Assembly: GCA_041394265.1 (NCBI GenBank)
Contig: JAWKIO010000005.1
Span: forward strand, 4,216,001-4,280,000
Source of the DNA: Acidimicrobiales bacterium
GTDB taxonomy: Bacteria; Actinomycetota; Acidimicrobiia; Acidimicrobiales; SZUA-35
Reading direction: 5' to 3'
DNA length: 64,000 nt
Shown in pieces: positions 50,020 to 59,087 of this stretch. A model generated the notes under the pieces. It was not told where the DNA came from and searched no databases. It saw only the letters and a program-made list of their open reading frames with translations. Positions within the stretch are counted from its first letter, which is position 1. Every line of letters starts with the position of its first letter. The position numbers and the translations under genes were made by a program.

Positions 50020-51081
50020 GTGTCCAATGCTGCAGCTGACCCCACCGAGACCCCCGGCTACGACCGCCCCGCAGTGGAGGCGTGGATCGCCGAGCACGTC
50101 ACCGGGCTGACCCCACCGTTCGAGTGGGTCCGGCTCGAAGGCGGCCACTCCAACCTCACCTTTGCCCTGACCGACCCCGAGGGTCGACGAGCCGTGATCC
50201 GCCGTCCACCGCTCGGCACCCTGCTGCCGAAGGCGCACGACATGGGGCGTGAGTTCAAGGTGATCTCCGGCCTCGGTCCCACGGCGGTACCGGTACCGGT
50301 CGCCCACGGGTTCTGCGAAGACGAGTCGGTGACCGGCGCTCGCTTCTACGTGATGAGCATGGTGGAGGGCAAGGCGCTCTATACCAACGACGACGTCGAG
50401 GCCTATCTTCCGATGGAGGCTCGACCGGTCATGGCGAACTCGTTCATCGACACCCTCGCTGCGCTGCACTCGGTCGATCCCGACGCCGTGGGGCTCGGCG
50501 ATCTCGGTCGTCCAACCGACTACGTGGCTCGTCAGCTTCGCACCTGGTACGGCTCGTGGACCTCCTCGGCCCAGGGCGCCCAGTACGACGACCAACGCAT
50601 CCACGACCTCCACGACTACTTCCAGTCGAACATTCCCGAGCAGGGCCCGGGTCGCGTGGTGCACGGCGACTACGGCACCCACAACGTCATGATCGGGACC
50701 GATGGCAACATCACCGCCGTGCTCGACTGGGAGATCGCCACGCTCGGCGATCCGATGGCCGATATGGCCTACGCACTGAATGCCTGGGTCAACAAGGAGG
50801 AGCTCGAAGCCAGGGGGATGACCGCTACGTCGGCCACCACCGCGCCCGGATTCCCGTCGCGGGAGGTGCTCGCCGAGCGCTACGCCGCCGCCACCGGCGC
50901 CGACCTGTCGCAACTGGCGTACTACCGATCGTTCAACTCCTTCAAGACCGCGTGCATCCTGCACGGCGTCTACGCCCGCTACATGATGGGACAGAAGTCC
51001 ACCGAAGGTGTCGACATCGAAGGCCTCCGGCTGCGCATGCTGGATGCGATCGACGTCGCCGCCGACGGCGTCGACACGTGA
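50020..51081 (+). CDS. APH-fold phosphotransferase (ACAD10/11-like kinase)
   Basis: A 353-aa kinase of the type found as the N-terminal half of ACAD10/11 and as free-standing proteins beside acyl-CoA dehydrogenases. The nucleotide loop segment LEGGHSNLTFALTD (about 41-54), invariant-type VIRRPPLG, catalytic loop VVHGDYGTHNVMIG and metal-binding VLDWEIATLGDPMADMAYAL are intact. ACAD10/11-type kinases phosphorylate 4-hydroxyacyl-CoAs; a similar role is plausible given the dehydrogenases encoded just upstream, but this is inference. The start is GTG at 50020 after a TAGGTT box. Its stop overlaps the galM start (GTGA). Confidence 0.87.
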   Translation: MSNAAADPTETPGYDRPAVEAWIAEHVTGLTPPFEWVRLEGGHSNLTFALTDPEGRRAVIRRPPLGTLLPKAHDMGREFKVISGLGPTAVPVPVAHGFCEDESVTGARFYVMSMVEGKALYTNDDVEAYLPMEARPVMANSFIDTLAALHSVDPDAVGLGDLGRPTDYVARQLRTWYGSWTSSAQGAQYDDQRIHDLHDYFQSNIPEQGPGRVVHGDYGTHNVMIGTDGNITAVLDWEIATLGDPMADMAYALNAWVNKEELEARGMTATSATTAPGFPSREVLAERYAAATGADLSQLAYYRSFNSFKTACILHGVYARYMMGQKSTEGVDIEGLRLRMLDAIDVAADGVDT

Positions 51082-52082
51082 TCCTCACGCCGACGGTCGA
51101 ACTCGTCGGTTCCTTCGTCGACAACGTGCTTGGGGATCGCGACGTCCATCAACTGTCGCTCCGGCATCGATGCGGGATGCAGCTGACGCTGACGACGTTC
51201 GGGGCCGGCATCATCTCGGTGGCCGTTCCCGACACCGAGCGGCCAGGTTCGACCGTGACCATCACCCATGGCCCCGTCGACCTGACCTCGCTGCAGACGG
51301 TCACGGGCCGGGCCGTGGGCTCGACGATCGGGCGGGTGGCGAACCGGATCGCCGGAGCGGACTTCGAGTTGGACGGGACCGTCTATCGCCTCGAGGCAAA
51401 CGAAGCGCCGAACCACCTCCACGGTGGTTCCCGCGGCTTCCACCAGCAGGTGTGGGAGTACGAACTGCTCGACGACACCACGGTTCGCTTCACGCTCGAC
51501 AGCCCCGACGGCGAGGGTGGGTACCCGGGCACTGTCCACGCCGAGGCCACCTACCGGCTCGGTGACCGCCGCATCGACATCGACTACACCGCAACGACGG
51601 ACTCTCCGACGCCGATCAACCTCACGAACCACGCCTACTGGAACCTGGCCGGTGGCACCACACTCGGCGATCACCGTCTACGGATCGGGTTCGATGACGT
51701 GCTCCTGGTGGGCAACGACGGGATCCCGCTGCCAGGTCCACCGGTACCGGCCATCGACACCCGGTTTCACTGCAACGAGCAGCACGAGCTGGCGAGTGTG
51801 CTGGCGGAGGGCGGCCTCGACCACTGCTTCGTCGGCCCGATCGATCCCGAGCGCGAAGCCATCGTGCTGGAACACCCGGCTTCAGGTCGCCGGTTGCGTA
51901 TCACGACCAACCAGCCCGGCGTGCAGGTCTACACCGGCCAGCATTTCGTGCCGCCGCAGCCATCGATCGCCTTCGAGCCTCAGGGGTGGCCCGACAGTCC
52001 GAACCGACCGGACTTCCCGTCGTGCATCCTGCGTCCGGGCGAGACCTACCACCACCACTCGGTTTATCGCTTCGACTGGTGA
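51078..52082 (+). CDS. galM: Aldose 1-epimerase
   Basis: A 334-aa mutarotase-family enzyme that interconverts alpha and beta anomers of aldoses. NRIAGADFELDG, APNHLHGGSRGFHQQVWE, NLTNHAYWNLAG (His in the active site), DTRFH and VYTGQHFV match GalM, including the catalytic-type Glu in IAFEPQGWPDSPN. The start is GTG at 51078, overlapping the stop of the kinase gene by four bases, so translation is coupled. No signal peptide. The pairing with an acyl-type kinase is unexpected and may be only positional. Confidence 0.9.
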   Translation: MILTPTVELVGSFVDNVLGDRDVHQLSLRHRCGMQLTLTTFGAGIISVAVPDTERPGSTVTITHGPVDLTSLQTVTGRAVGSTIGRVANRIAGADFELDGTVYRLEANEAPNHLHGGSRGFHQQVWEYELLDDTTVRFTLDSPDGEGGYPGTVHAEATYRLGDRRIDIDYTATTDSPTPINLTNHAYWNLAGGTTLGDHRLRIGFDDVLLVGNDGIPLPGPPVPAIDTRFHCNEQHELASVLAEGGLDHCFVGPIDPEREAIVLEHPASGRRLRITTNQPGVQVYTGQHFVPPQPSIAFEPQGWPDSPNRPDFPSCILRPGETYHHHSVYRFDW

Positions 52083-52125
52083 GCCTGGCTCGCCACCGAT
52101 CGGCGTGATACACCACCCGGTCTGC

Positions 52126-52131
52126 TAGAAC
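52126..52131 (+). promoter_or_regulatory. TAGAAC -10-like box for the ABC-2 operon
   Basis: TAGAAC ends six bases before GTG 52138, matching the spacing of the other leaderless-type boxes, although the last T is lacking. Confidence 0.25.
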
Positions 52132-52137
52132 CAACCG

Positions 52138-52935
52138 GTGATCAGGCTGCTGTTCGAGGTGGCGCGGGGGAGCTTCCGGCGAGCATCGAGCTACCGGGTG
52201 GCAACGGCGTCGGGGGTGTTCGTCAACACCGTTTTCGGCGTGCTGCGAGCCTCGGTTCTCGTATATCTCGCTGCGGAGAACGGTGGCTCGGTCCGAGGGA
52301 TGACCGGGAGCGAGCTGGCGACATTCGCCTTCGTGTCGCAGGGATTCATCATGCTCGTCGGCATGTTCGGCGACCCCGAGCTGGCCAACCGCATCCGCAC
52401 CGGCGACGTCGTCATCGACCTGTATCGGCCCGTGGATCTGCAGTGGTGGTGGCTGTCGTCGTGGCTCGGGTCCGCCGCGTTCCAGCTCGTCGGGCGGGGA
52501 CTCCCACCTGTGCTGCTCGGAGCGCTGCTGTTCGATCTGACGTGGCCCGATCCCTGGTGGCACTGGTTGGTCTTCGCCGTGTCGGTCGTGCTCGCCAGCG
52601 TCATCGGGTTCGCTGTCCGCTTCTGTGCATCGCTGGTGACGTTCTGGCTGATGGACAGTCGCGGGATCGATCAGATGGTCACGCTCGTGATGAACTTCTT
52701 CGCCGGACTGCTGCTCCCGCTCAATCTGTTCCCGTCATGGCTCGAGACGGTGGCAAGAGCGTTGCCGTTTGCCTCGATGATCCAGCTTCCGGCCGAAATC
52801 TTCCTCGGCCAGCGAGATGGCATCGAACTCGTCGGGGTCATCGCCCAACAGCTGTTCTGGATGGTGGCCATGCTGGGGATCGGACGATGGATGTTGTCGA
52901 GGGCGACGTACCGGGTGGTGATCCAAGGTGGTTGA
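52138..52935 (+). CDS. ABC-2 family exporter permease, first subunit
   Basis: A 265-aa protein with about six membrane helices of the ABC-2/DUF990 type. Characteristic segments are SYRVATASGVFVNTVFGVLRA near the N-terminus, GDVVIDLYRPVD between helices two and three (the family coupling-helix region), and FFAGLLLPLNLFPSWL before the last helices. The partner permease overlaps its end by eight bases and the ATPase follows, giving a complete three-gene exporter. In this family the two permeases pair as a heterodimer. The substrate is not predictable. Confidence 0.88.
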   Translation: MIRLLFEVARGSFRRASSYRVATASGVFVNTVFGVLRASVLVYLAAENGGSVRGMTGSELATFAFVSQGFIMLVGMFGDPELANRIRTGDVVIDLYRPVDLQWWWLSSWLGSAAFQLVGRGLPPVLLGALLFDLTWPDPWWHWLVFAVSVVLASVIGFAVRFCASLVTFWLMDSRGIDQMVTLVMNFFAGLLLPLNLFPSWLETVARALPFASMIQLPAEIFLGQRDGIELVGVIAQQLFWMVAMLGIGRWMLSRATYRVVIQGG

Positions 52936-53752
52936 GGCCCTGGTGCAGCGTCGTCGACTGTGGCCGCTCTACCGCCGCTTGGTCGGCGCACGAATCCGTT
53001 CGGCATGGCAATATCGAACGTCCTTCCTGACCTTCGCGATCGCCCAGGCGATGGTGACCACGCTCGAGTTCTCGGCGCTCGTGATCCTGGTCAGCCTGGT
53101 TCCGTCGCTCGGTGGTTGGACTCGGCCGGAGGTGGCGCTGCTCTATGCGCTGGCAGCACTGCCATTCGGTCTGGCCGACTTGTTCGTCAGCAGCGTCGAT
53201 CGAGTGCCGCAGTATGTCCAGGCCGGCACGTTCGACCGCGTCCTCCTTCGCCCGATGCCAGCGTTGTTCCAGATGTCGGCGCTCGAGTTCGAACTGCGCC
53301 GTGTCGGCAAGGCCGTCCCACCGTTCGCCGTGCTCCTGTGGGCGCTGCCCACCGTCGACGTCGTGTGGACGATCGGACGGGTCGCGACGCTCGCGATGGC
53401 CCTCGTCTGCGGCACGATGATCTACGCAGCGCTGTGGATCGGCACGGCCTCGGCGGCCTTCTGGATCGTGGCGACCGAGCAGGCCGCCAACGCCGTCACC
53501 TACGGCGGTGAGTTCGCCAATGAGTACCCGCTGCATCTGTACCGCCCGGCGATTCGACTGGTGCTGGGCTGGGCGATCCCGCTCGCGTTCGTCGCCTACG
53601 TTCCATCGCAACATCTGCTCGACGCCGCCAATCCGCTCGGCATGCCGTCGTGGCTGATCTGGGCGACGCCGCTCGTCGCGGTCGCCACGCTGGGCGTTGC
53701 GATGCTCGCCTGGGCCGTGGGAATTCGTCACTACCAGAGCACGGGAAGCTGA
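52928..53752 (+). CDS. ABC-2 family exporter permease, second subunit
   Basis: A 274-aa protein with about six membrane helices. It has ARIRSAWQYRTSFLTFAIAQ, GTFDRVLLRPMPALFQM (coupling-helix-like, parallel to the first permease) and YPLHLYRPAIRLVLGWAIPLAFVAYVPS, the DUF990-type C-terminal pattern. GTG at 52928 lies within the end of the first permease. Its stop abuts the GTG/ATG of the ATPase gene. The two permeases are different lengths and clearly non-identical, consistent with a heteromeric channel. Confidence 0.88.
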   Translation: MVEALVQRRRLWPLYRRLVGARIRSAWQYRTSFLTFAIAQAMVTTLEFSALVILVSLVPSLGGWTRPEVALLYALAALPFGLADLFVSSVDRVPQYVQAGTFDRVLLRPMPALFQMSALEFELRRVGKAVPPFAVLLWALPTVDVVWTIGRVATLAMALVCGTMIYAALWIGTASAAFWIVATEQAANAVTYGGEFANEYPLHLYRPAIRLVLGWAIPLAFVAYVPSQHLLDAANPLGMPSWLIWATPLVAVATLGVAMLAWAVGIRHYQSTGS

Positions 53753-54748
53753 GTGATGGCGGCCGACCACACGATCCAGAAGGATCATCCGGCGGTGCGG
53801 CTCCGCCATGTGCACAAGCGCTACGTGGTGCGAACCAAGGGCGGGAGGCTGCGTCGGCGTCGGATCGAGGTGCACGCCGTCGACGACGTCTCGTTCGACA
53901 TCGGCCGGGGCGAGATGGTCGGCTACCTCGGCCCGAACGGCGCCGGGAAGTCCACCACGATCAAGATGATCACCGGCATCCTCACGCCGAGCGACGGCAC
54001 CGTCGAAGTGCTCGGCCTCCGTCCGACCGCCGATCGTCGGGCGCTGGCCCGCCAGATCGGCGTGGTCTTCGGACAGCGATCGCAGCTGTGGTGGGACCTT
54101 CCGTTGATCGACTCCTTCGATCTGTTGCACCACGTCTACGGCACCGATGCCGCTCGGCATGCCCACAACGTGGCGGAGTTCGTCGAGCGGCTCGACCTGG
54201 GTGGCTTCCTCACCACGCCGGTGCGCCAACTCTCGCTGGGGCAGCGCATGCGGGGCGAGCTGACGGCGGCCCTGCTCCACGACCCGGCGCTGGTGGTGCT
54301 CGATGAGCCGACGATCGGACTCGACGTGGTGTCCAAGCACGCCGTGCGGGCCTTCCTCGGCGAGGTCAACCGCGATCGGGGCACGACCGTGCTCCTCACG
54401 ACCCACGACCTCGATGATGTCGAGCAGCTCTGCGACCGGATGCTGATCATCGACCAGGGTCGAGTGCTCCTCGACGGAGGTGTTGCCGATTTCAAGGACG
54501 AGTACGGCACCCACCGCATGCTCGTGGTCGACTTCGCCGAGGTCGAGGCGCCCGTCGACGTGGCGGCCGCCGAGTTCATGCGAGCGGAGGGTCCGCGGCA
54601 GTGGATCCAATTCGACCGACGCACGATCAGCGCATCGGACCTCATCGTGGCGGTCACCGCAGGTCGAGCCGTGCGTGATCTGACGATCGAGGAGCCCTCG
54701 ATCGAGGAACTCATCCGGGGGATCTATCAGTCACGCCCGGCGACCTGA
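53753..54748 (+). CDS. ABC-2 exporter ATP-binding protein
   Basis: A 331-aa ATPase. Walker A is GPNGAGKST, the Q-loop lies in VVFGQRSQLWWDLPL, the signature reads LSLGQRMRGE, Walker B is LVVLDEPTIGLD and the H-loop TTHDLDDVEQL. The N-terminus has a basic RTKGGRLRRRR tract, typical of the NatA-type ATPases linked to DUF990 permeases. The C-terminal ~90 residues form a regulatory tail. The start is GTG 53753 or ATG 53756, directly after the permease stop. It powers export by the two preceding permeases. Confidence 0.92.
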   Translation: MMAADHTIQKDHPAVRLRHVHKRYVVRTKGGRLRRRRIEVHAVDDVSFDIGRGEMVGYLGPNGAGKSTTIKMITGILTPSDGTVEVLGLRPTADRRALARQIGVVFGQRSQLWWDLPLIDSFDLLHHVYGTDAARHAHNVAEFVERLDLGGFLTTPVRQLSLGQRMRGELTAALLHDPALVVLDEPTIGLDVVSKHAVRAFLGEVNRDRGTTVLLTTHDLDDVEQLCDRMLIIDQGRVLLDGGVADFKDEYGTHRMLVVDFAEVEAPVDVAAAEFMRAEGPRQWIQFDRRTISASDLIVAVTAGRAVRDLTIEEPSIEELIRGIYQSRPAT

Positions 54749-54894
54749 CGGTGCGAGGGCGGCGTGGGGGAGGGAAGCCCACGCCTGGAGCGACCCTAGA
54801 CCTCGCGAGCTGATTGGACAAGCACCTTGTTCGGAGGGAGGGAACGGGTGTTGCCGTCAGTCGGTGGTCGGCGGGTCGATCGTCTTGGGAACGC

Positions 54895-55197
54895 TCAGCT
54901 CTGGAGCCCGAGTGCCATCATGCCGCCGGTGAGGTTGATCACGTCGTCGAACCCGTTGGCAGCGAGGAAGGCGGCGGCCTGGCCGCTGCGGTTGCCGCTG
55001 CGACAGATCAGAGCGACGGTGCGAGTGGCATCGAGTTCGCTCATGCGAGCGGGGATGTCGCCCAGCGGAATGTGGATGATGCCCTCGAGCGCCGCCGCGG
55101 CCACTTCGTTGGCTTCGCGGACGTCGACCAGTTGGGCGCCCTGTGCGGCGAGTTCTTGCGCCTGGGTGATCGGAAGTTCACGGTGTGGTGCCGACAT
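54895..55197 (-). CDS. Rhodanese-like domain protein
   Basis: A 100-aa single-domain sulfurtransferase. QLVDVREANEVAAAALEG and the active-site loop CRSGNRSGQAA, with catalytic Cys, are intact, followed by VINLTGGMMAL. It would carry persulfide or act in sulfur and redox transfer. I chose ATG at 55197, with AGGAG five bases upstream; the open frame continues upstream without rhodanese similarity. It stands alone between the ABC exporter operon, convergent at its 3' side after about 146 bp without features, and the divergent lipase. Confidence 0.87.
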   Translation of the reverse strand: MSAPHRELPITQAQELAAQGAQLVDVREANEVAAAALEGIIHIPLGDIPARMSELDATRTVALICRSGNRSGQAAAFLAANGFDDVINLTGGMMALGLQS

Positions 55198-55374
55198 GCG
55201 AGCTCCTGTCGAGGGGTGTGGGTGTCGAGACGTGCGAGCGAGTGCCCACCAAATGTACGGACAATTTGCGGAGAACGCAACCGGCGCAGTGTGGAGGGGC
55301 TCACGACGATGGTGTCGCCGCCGATGGGAGGGTGTCGGCATCTCGGCGTTTCCGGCCGACTCCGCTTCCTGCAG

Positions 55375-55380
55375 TAGACT
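55375..55380 (+). promoter_or_regulatory. TAGACT -10-like box for the lipase/acyltransferase operon
   Basis: TAGACT ends nine bases before ATG 55390, without a Shine-Dalgarno between. Confidence 0.35.
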
Positions 55381-55389
55381 ACAGACCTC

Positions 55390-56238
55390 ATGACTCGCGA
55401 CATACAGCGTAAGAACGGCTCGTCCGCAGGCGACCCTGACGCTGCGCCGCGACCGTCCTCGATCCTGCTCGAGTCGCGAGCCTTCGCCGAGTTCGGCATG
55501 GTCGCATGGGCCGCCACGATGGCGGCCTATGTCGCTCCTCTCGGGCCGCCACGCCCGGTGTTGGTGCTCCCCGGTTTCGTCAGCGGCGACTCCGCCACGA
55601 TCGCGCTGCGGCTGTTCCTGCGCTCGATCGGTCACCGACCGCATGGCTGGGGTCTCGGGCTGAACGTCGGAGCCTCGCATCACATTGCCGAGGGTGTCGA
55701 CCGAACGCTGCGCAACCTCTACCACGAACACGGCGAGCCCATCGACATCGTCGGCTGGAGTGCCGGCGGCATTCTCGGGCGGGTTCTCGCCTCACACCGA
55801 TCCGAGATGGTGCGCCAGGTCATCAGCCTCGGCTCGCCCATCAACATGCAGTCGCACCAGACCAACATCGGGCACCTCCAACGCTTCTTCGCCCGCTTCT
55901 TCCTGGAGCCGCCGCGTCGCTTCGATCTCGACCGGGTCCCGGTGCCGTCCACCACGGTGTGGACTCGCAGCGACGGTGTGGTTCCCGGCCTCGCCTGTCG
56001 CCAGACGATCCGGCGAGAAGCCGAAGTGGTCGAGGTCCGCGGCAGCCACACAGGCCTCGGCGCGAACGGGGCGGTGTTCTATCTCGTTGCCGATCGCCTG
56101 GCCCTGCCCCGAGGTGACTGGCATCCCTTCGACCCACCTGACCGGTTGCGCCGTCTGTACCCGACGATCGAGAACGAGCGCACCGGCCCGGCCGACGGGT
56201 TGGTGCCCGCCGGGCCGTTCCGACCCAAGGAGGCCTGA
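55390..56238 (+). CDS. Alpha/beta hydrolase (lipase-like)
   Basis: A 282-aa hydrolase. VLVLPGFVSGDSAT forms the oxyanion-side loop, and GWSAGG (about 122-127) is the nucleophile elbow with catalytic Ser. LACRQTIR and VRGSHTGLGAN (His) fit the rest of the triad. One N-terminal hydrophobic stretch (FGMVAWAATMAAYVAPL) may associate it with membrane or lipid droplets. Its stop TGA overlaps the ATG of the WS/DGAT gene, so the two probably cooperate in neutral-lipid turnover. Start at ATG 55390 after TAGACT. Confidence 0.85.
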   Translation: MTRDIQRKNGSSAGDPDAAPRPSSILLESRAFAEFGMVAWAATMAAYVAPLGPPRPVLVLPGFVSGDSATIALRLFLRSIGHRPHGWGLGLNVGASHHIAEGVDRTLRNLYHEHGEPIDIVGWSAGGILGRVLASHRSEMVRQVISLGSPINMQSHQTNIGHLQRFFARFFLEPPRRFDLDRVPVPSTTVWTRSDGVVPGLACRQTIRREAEVVEVRGSHTGLGANGAVFYLVADRLALPRGDWHPFDPPDRLRRLYPTIENERTGPADGLVPAGPFRPKEA

Positions 56239-57632
56239 TGCAGCAACTCACGCCCCGTGAAACCGAGCTGATCGCCGCCGAGACTCGGCACAACCTCGGT
56301 CATCACTCGCTGTACGTCGAGCTCGAAAAGACCAAGGGTGCGCCGGAACTCACCTTTGACGCGCTGCGGGCTCTGGTCGACGAGCGGCTCCATCTCCTCC
56401 CGGGATTCCGTCGCCGTCTGCACCGGGTGCCGCTGCATCTCGATCGGCCGTGGTGGCTCGAAGACCCCGACTTCGACCTCGACTACCACATCCGCCATCT
56501 GGCGGTGCCACGATCCGACGGCGACGACGAACTGCACAACCTCGTCGGCCGGCTCCACGAGCGTCCGCTCGATCGCCGGCGGCCGCTGTGGGAGATGTAT
56601 CTGATCGAACGCTACGACGGCAATCCCGGCCTGTTCATCAAGGTGCACCACGTCCTGATCGATGGCGTGACCGGACTCGATGTCCTGGCGCCGTTGCTCG
56701 CCGATCTGACCGATCTCGCACCGGCACCCAAGCGTCGGACCGACCGAGTCCCCGACGACACCGACCTCTTGATCAGGGCTGGCTGGTCGATCGCACGCAG
56801 TCCCTGGCGTATGGCCGAGCTGGTGTTCGAGACCACCCGACGCCTTCCCGTGGTCGGACGCTTCAACGTGCTCGGCTCGCTTGCGCCTTGGACCTCACCC
56901 AAGGGTGCAGTCGAGCTCCCTGGCTCCGATCATCAGGCGCCGCGAACGTCGTTCAACCGGACGCTCGGCACCCACCGACGTGTGGCGTTCGCCAGCATTC
57001 CGATGGCCGAGATCAAGAAGATTCATCACGAGCATGACGTGCGGTTCAACGACGTGGTGCTCGCGCTGATCGCCGGCACCTTGCGCCACTGGCTGGTCCT
57101 CCACGACGAGCTGCCGACCGAGCCGATCGTCGCCCTCACGCCGCTGTTGGTCGACTCGATCGACGAACCGTTGGGAACGGCGCTCGTGCCGCTGGCCACG
57201 CATCGGCACGATCCGATCGAGCGGCTCCTCGAGATCAGCGCTTCGATGGCCGAACTCACCGACGACATCCACGCTCGCCCGGTCGAGGCCATCCAGGCCG
57301 TCTACCACGCATCCCCGGCGGTGGCGGCTCTCGCCTCCCGCCTCATCGTGCGCACCGGCGCCTTCACTCGTCTGATGCCGCCGTTCAATGTGTACGTGGT
57401 GAACGTGCCCGGCGGGCCCGAGCAGCAGTTCATCAATGGCTACCGGCTCGCCCACCAATACTCGCTCTCCACCCTCGTCGACGGCACCGGGCTGTCGGTC
57501 AGCGCCATGTCGAATGGCGACTCGGTCGACGTCGGGTTCGTCGCCGATCGTGAGCTAGTACCCGACTTGTCGGTCCTCGCCGAGCGGCTTGGGCACGAAC
57601 TCGACATCCTGTCGGGTCGAGTTGCGGCGTGA
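56238..57632 (+). CDS. Wax ester synthase/diacylglycerol acyltransferase (WS/DGAT)
   Basis: A 464-aa acyl-CoA-dependent O-acyltransferase that makes wax esters or triacylglycerol at the membrane/lipid-droplet surface. The active-site motif HHVLIDG (HHxxxDG) and the N-terminal LRALVDERLHLLPGFRRRL segment are intact, as is the C-terminal NVPGGPEQQFINGYR (family NVPGP-like). The length is normal. It overlaps the lipase gene by one base (TGATG), giving a two-gene lipid-storage unit typical of oleaginous actinobacteria. Confidence 0.93.
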   Translation: MQQLTPRETELIAAETRHNLGHHSLYVELEKTKGAPELTFDALRALVDERLHLLPGFRRRLHRVPLHLDRPWWLEDPDFDLDYHIRHLAVPRSDGDDELHNLVGRLHERPLDRRRPLWEMYLIERYDGNPGLFIKVHHVLIDGVTGLDVLAPLLADLTDLAPAPKRRTDRVPDDTDLLIRAGWSIARSPWRMAELVFETTRRLPVVGRFNVLGSLAPWTSPKGAVELPGSDHQAPRTSFNRTLGTHRRVAFASIPMAEIKKIHHEHDVRFNDVVLALIAGTLRHWLVLHDELPTEPIVALTPLLVDSIDEPLGTALVPLATHRHDPIERLLEISASMAELTDDIHARPVEAIQAVYHASPAVAALASRLIVRTGAFTRLMPPFNVYVVNVPGGPEQQFINGYRLAHQYSLSTLVDGTGLSVSAMSNGDSVDVGFVADRELVPDLSVLAERLGHELDILSGRVAA

Positions 57633-57701
57633 GTACAACGCCGCAAAACGGTGTCGGAGGTCCCTTGACCTCACCCCGACCGATCGTTGCACACTGAGCC
57701 A

Positions 57702-58085
57702 ATGAAACGGCTGGGTTGGATGCTGCTTGGGTGGCTGATGGTGGGGATCGGAGGGATCGGCATCGTCGTCCCCGGCCTACCGACGACCGGGTTCTTCGTC
57801 GCCGCTGCTGCCTGCTTCTCGAAATCCAGTCCGCGCTTCGAACAGTGGATCCTCGACCTGCCCGGCGTCGGCCCGCTCGTCCGCGACTACCGGGCGGGTC
57901 TCGGTATGCCCCGTTCGGCGAAGATCCGCGCCAACGTGATGATGTGGCTGGCCATCGCCATCAGCGTCGGCGTCCTCATCGACGTGTCGGCGGTGAAGGT
58001 CTTGGTGGTCGCCCTCGGCATCATCGGGAGCTACTGGATCCTGGTGCGAGTGCCGACCAAGGCAGCGGTGCTCGCAACGGGCTGA
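57702..58085 (+). CDS. YbaN/DUF454 family small membrane protein
   Basis: A 127-aa inner-membrane protein. The N-terminal helix and GIVVPGLPTTGFFVAAAACFSKSSPRF are the DUF454 hallmark, followed by DYRAGLGMPRSAKIRAN and two more helices. The function of the family is not known. ATG at 57702; the frame opens 15 bases earlier. It abuts the 3' end of the convergent aldo/keto reductase with no gap. Confidence 0.88.
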   Translation: MKRLGWMLLGWLMVGIGGIGIVVPGLPTTGFFVAAAACFSKSSPRFEQWILDLPGVGPLVRDYRAGLGMPRSAKIRANVMMWLAIAISVGVLIDVSAVKVLVVALGIIGSYWILVRVPTKAAVLATG

Positions 58086-59000
58086 TCAGATTCGTTCGAG
58101 TTCGGCCCCGTCGAACAAGGCGGTGATGCCCTGGGCGAGGGTGTCGGCCTCCATCTGTTCTCGGGACGGAGCGGCGAGCGATCCCCGGGCCGCTTCGACC
58201 AGACGGGGAAGGAGGCGGGCGTCACTCGAGGTGTTCAGGAACACCTGCTCGTTGCTCAAGACGAACTGCACGGCGTGGGTGAGGGCATCGGGATCACTGA
58301 TCGGCTCATACCAGCTGAACCGGCTGCCATCGTGGTCGGGCGCCCATCGGCCCCTTGCCGCCGACTTGATGGTCTGGACGGCGACGTTGCGCTCCCCGCA
58401 GGTGGCGAGCAACGCTTCCACGTCGGCCCGGTACTCCGGGTTCTCGAGCATCGTGAAGTTGTACGGGAACAGCACCGAGTCGAAGTCGAACCGCTCGAGG
58501 CTCGCTGAGTGCATCGCCGGAATGCGGGTGCCGTGCCCGGTGATCCCGATGAAGCGAACGAGCCCTTCGTCGCGCGCCGCAGCCAGGGCCTCGACGGCGC
58601 CGCCCGGTCCGTGGGCGACCTCGAACTCGTCGGGCTCGACCAGGTTGTGCAGCTGGATGAGGTCGACCTGGTCGACGCCCATTCGTTCGAGGGAACGTTC
58701 GAGCTCGGCCCGTGCTGCTGCGCCGTTGCGTTCGCCGGTCTTCGTGGCGAGGAAGATCTCGGATCGGTGATCGGCCAGCCACGGTGCCAGGCGAAGCTCG
58801 GACTCGCCGTAGGAAGCGGCGGTGTCGAAGTGGTTGATGCCGGCTTCGGCCACCAGTGCGATCGTGGCGTCGGCCCGGGATTGGCTCATGCCGCCGAGCG
58901 CGGCCGCTCCGAAGATGAGTCGAGTGCTGCGATGTCCGGTGCGGCCAAAGTCGGCAAGTGGGAGGTCGGTGGCGGAAACGGCGGGCCCGTGGATCGTCAT
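58086..59000 (-). CDS. Aldo/keto reductase
   Basis: A 304-aa NAD(P)H-dependent oxidoreductase with a TIM-barrel fold. FDTAASYGESE (catalytic Asp/Tyr), LATKTGERN (Lys) and LIQLHNL (His) make up the usual Asp-Tyr-Lys-His tetrad. The length is normal. The start is ATG at 59000. It is divergent from the short-chain dehydrogenase, with 87 bp between. The substrate is not predictable; C-terminal cofactor-loop residues are less typical. Confidence 0.9.
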   Translation of the reverse strand: MTIHGPAVSATDLPLADFGRTGHRSTRLIFGAAALGGMSQSRADATIALVAEAGINHFDTAASYGESELRLAPWLADHRSEIFLATKTGERNGAAARAELERSLERMGVDQVDLIQLHNLVEPDEFEVAHGPGGAVEALAAARDEGLVRFIGITGHGTRIPAMHSASLERFDFDSVLFPYNFTMLENPEYRADVEALLATCGERNVAVQTIKSAARGRWAPDHDGSRFSWYEPISDPDALTHAVQFVLSNEQVFLNTSSDARLLPRLVEAARGSLAAPSREQMEADTLAQGITALFDGAELERI

Positions 59001-59075
59001 GTCCTGAACGTACTCCCGCAGTTCGTTGCGGGCACGTGCGCCGGAGAATCGCGTGCGGGTGGCAGAGTGGCGTCG

Positions 59076-59081
59076 TAGGGT
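59076..59081 (+). promoter_or_regulatory. TAGGGT -10-like box for the SDR gene
   Basis: TAGGGT ends six bases before ATG 59088. There is no Shine-Dalgarno. Confidence 0.4.
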
Positions 59082-59087
59082 CCGGGC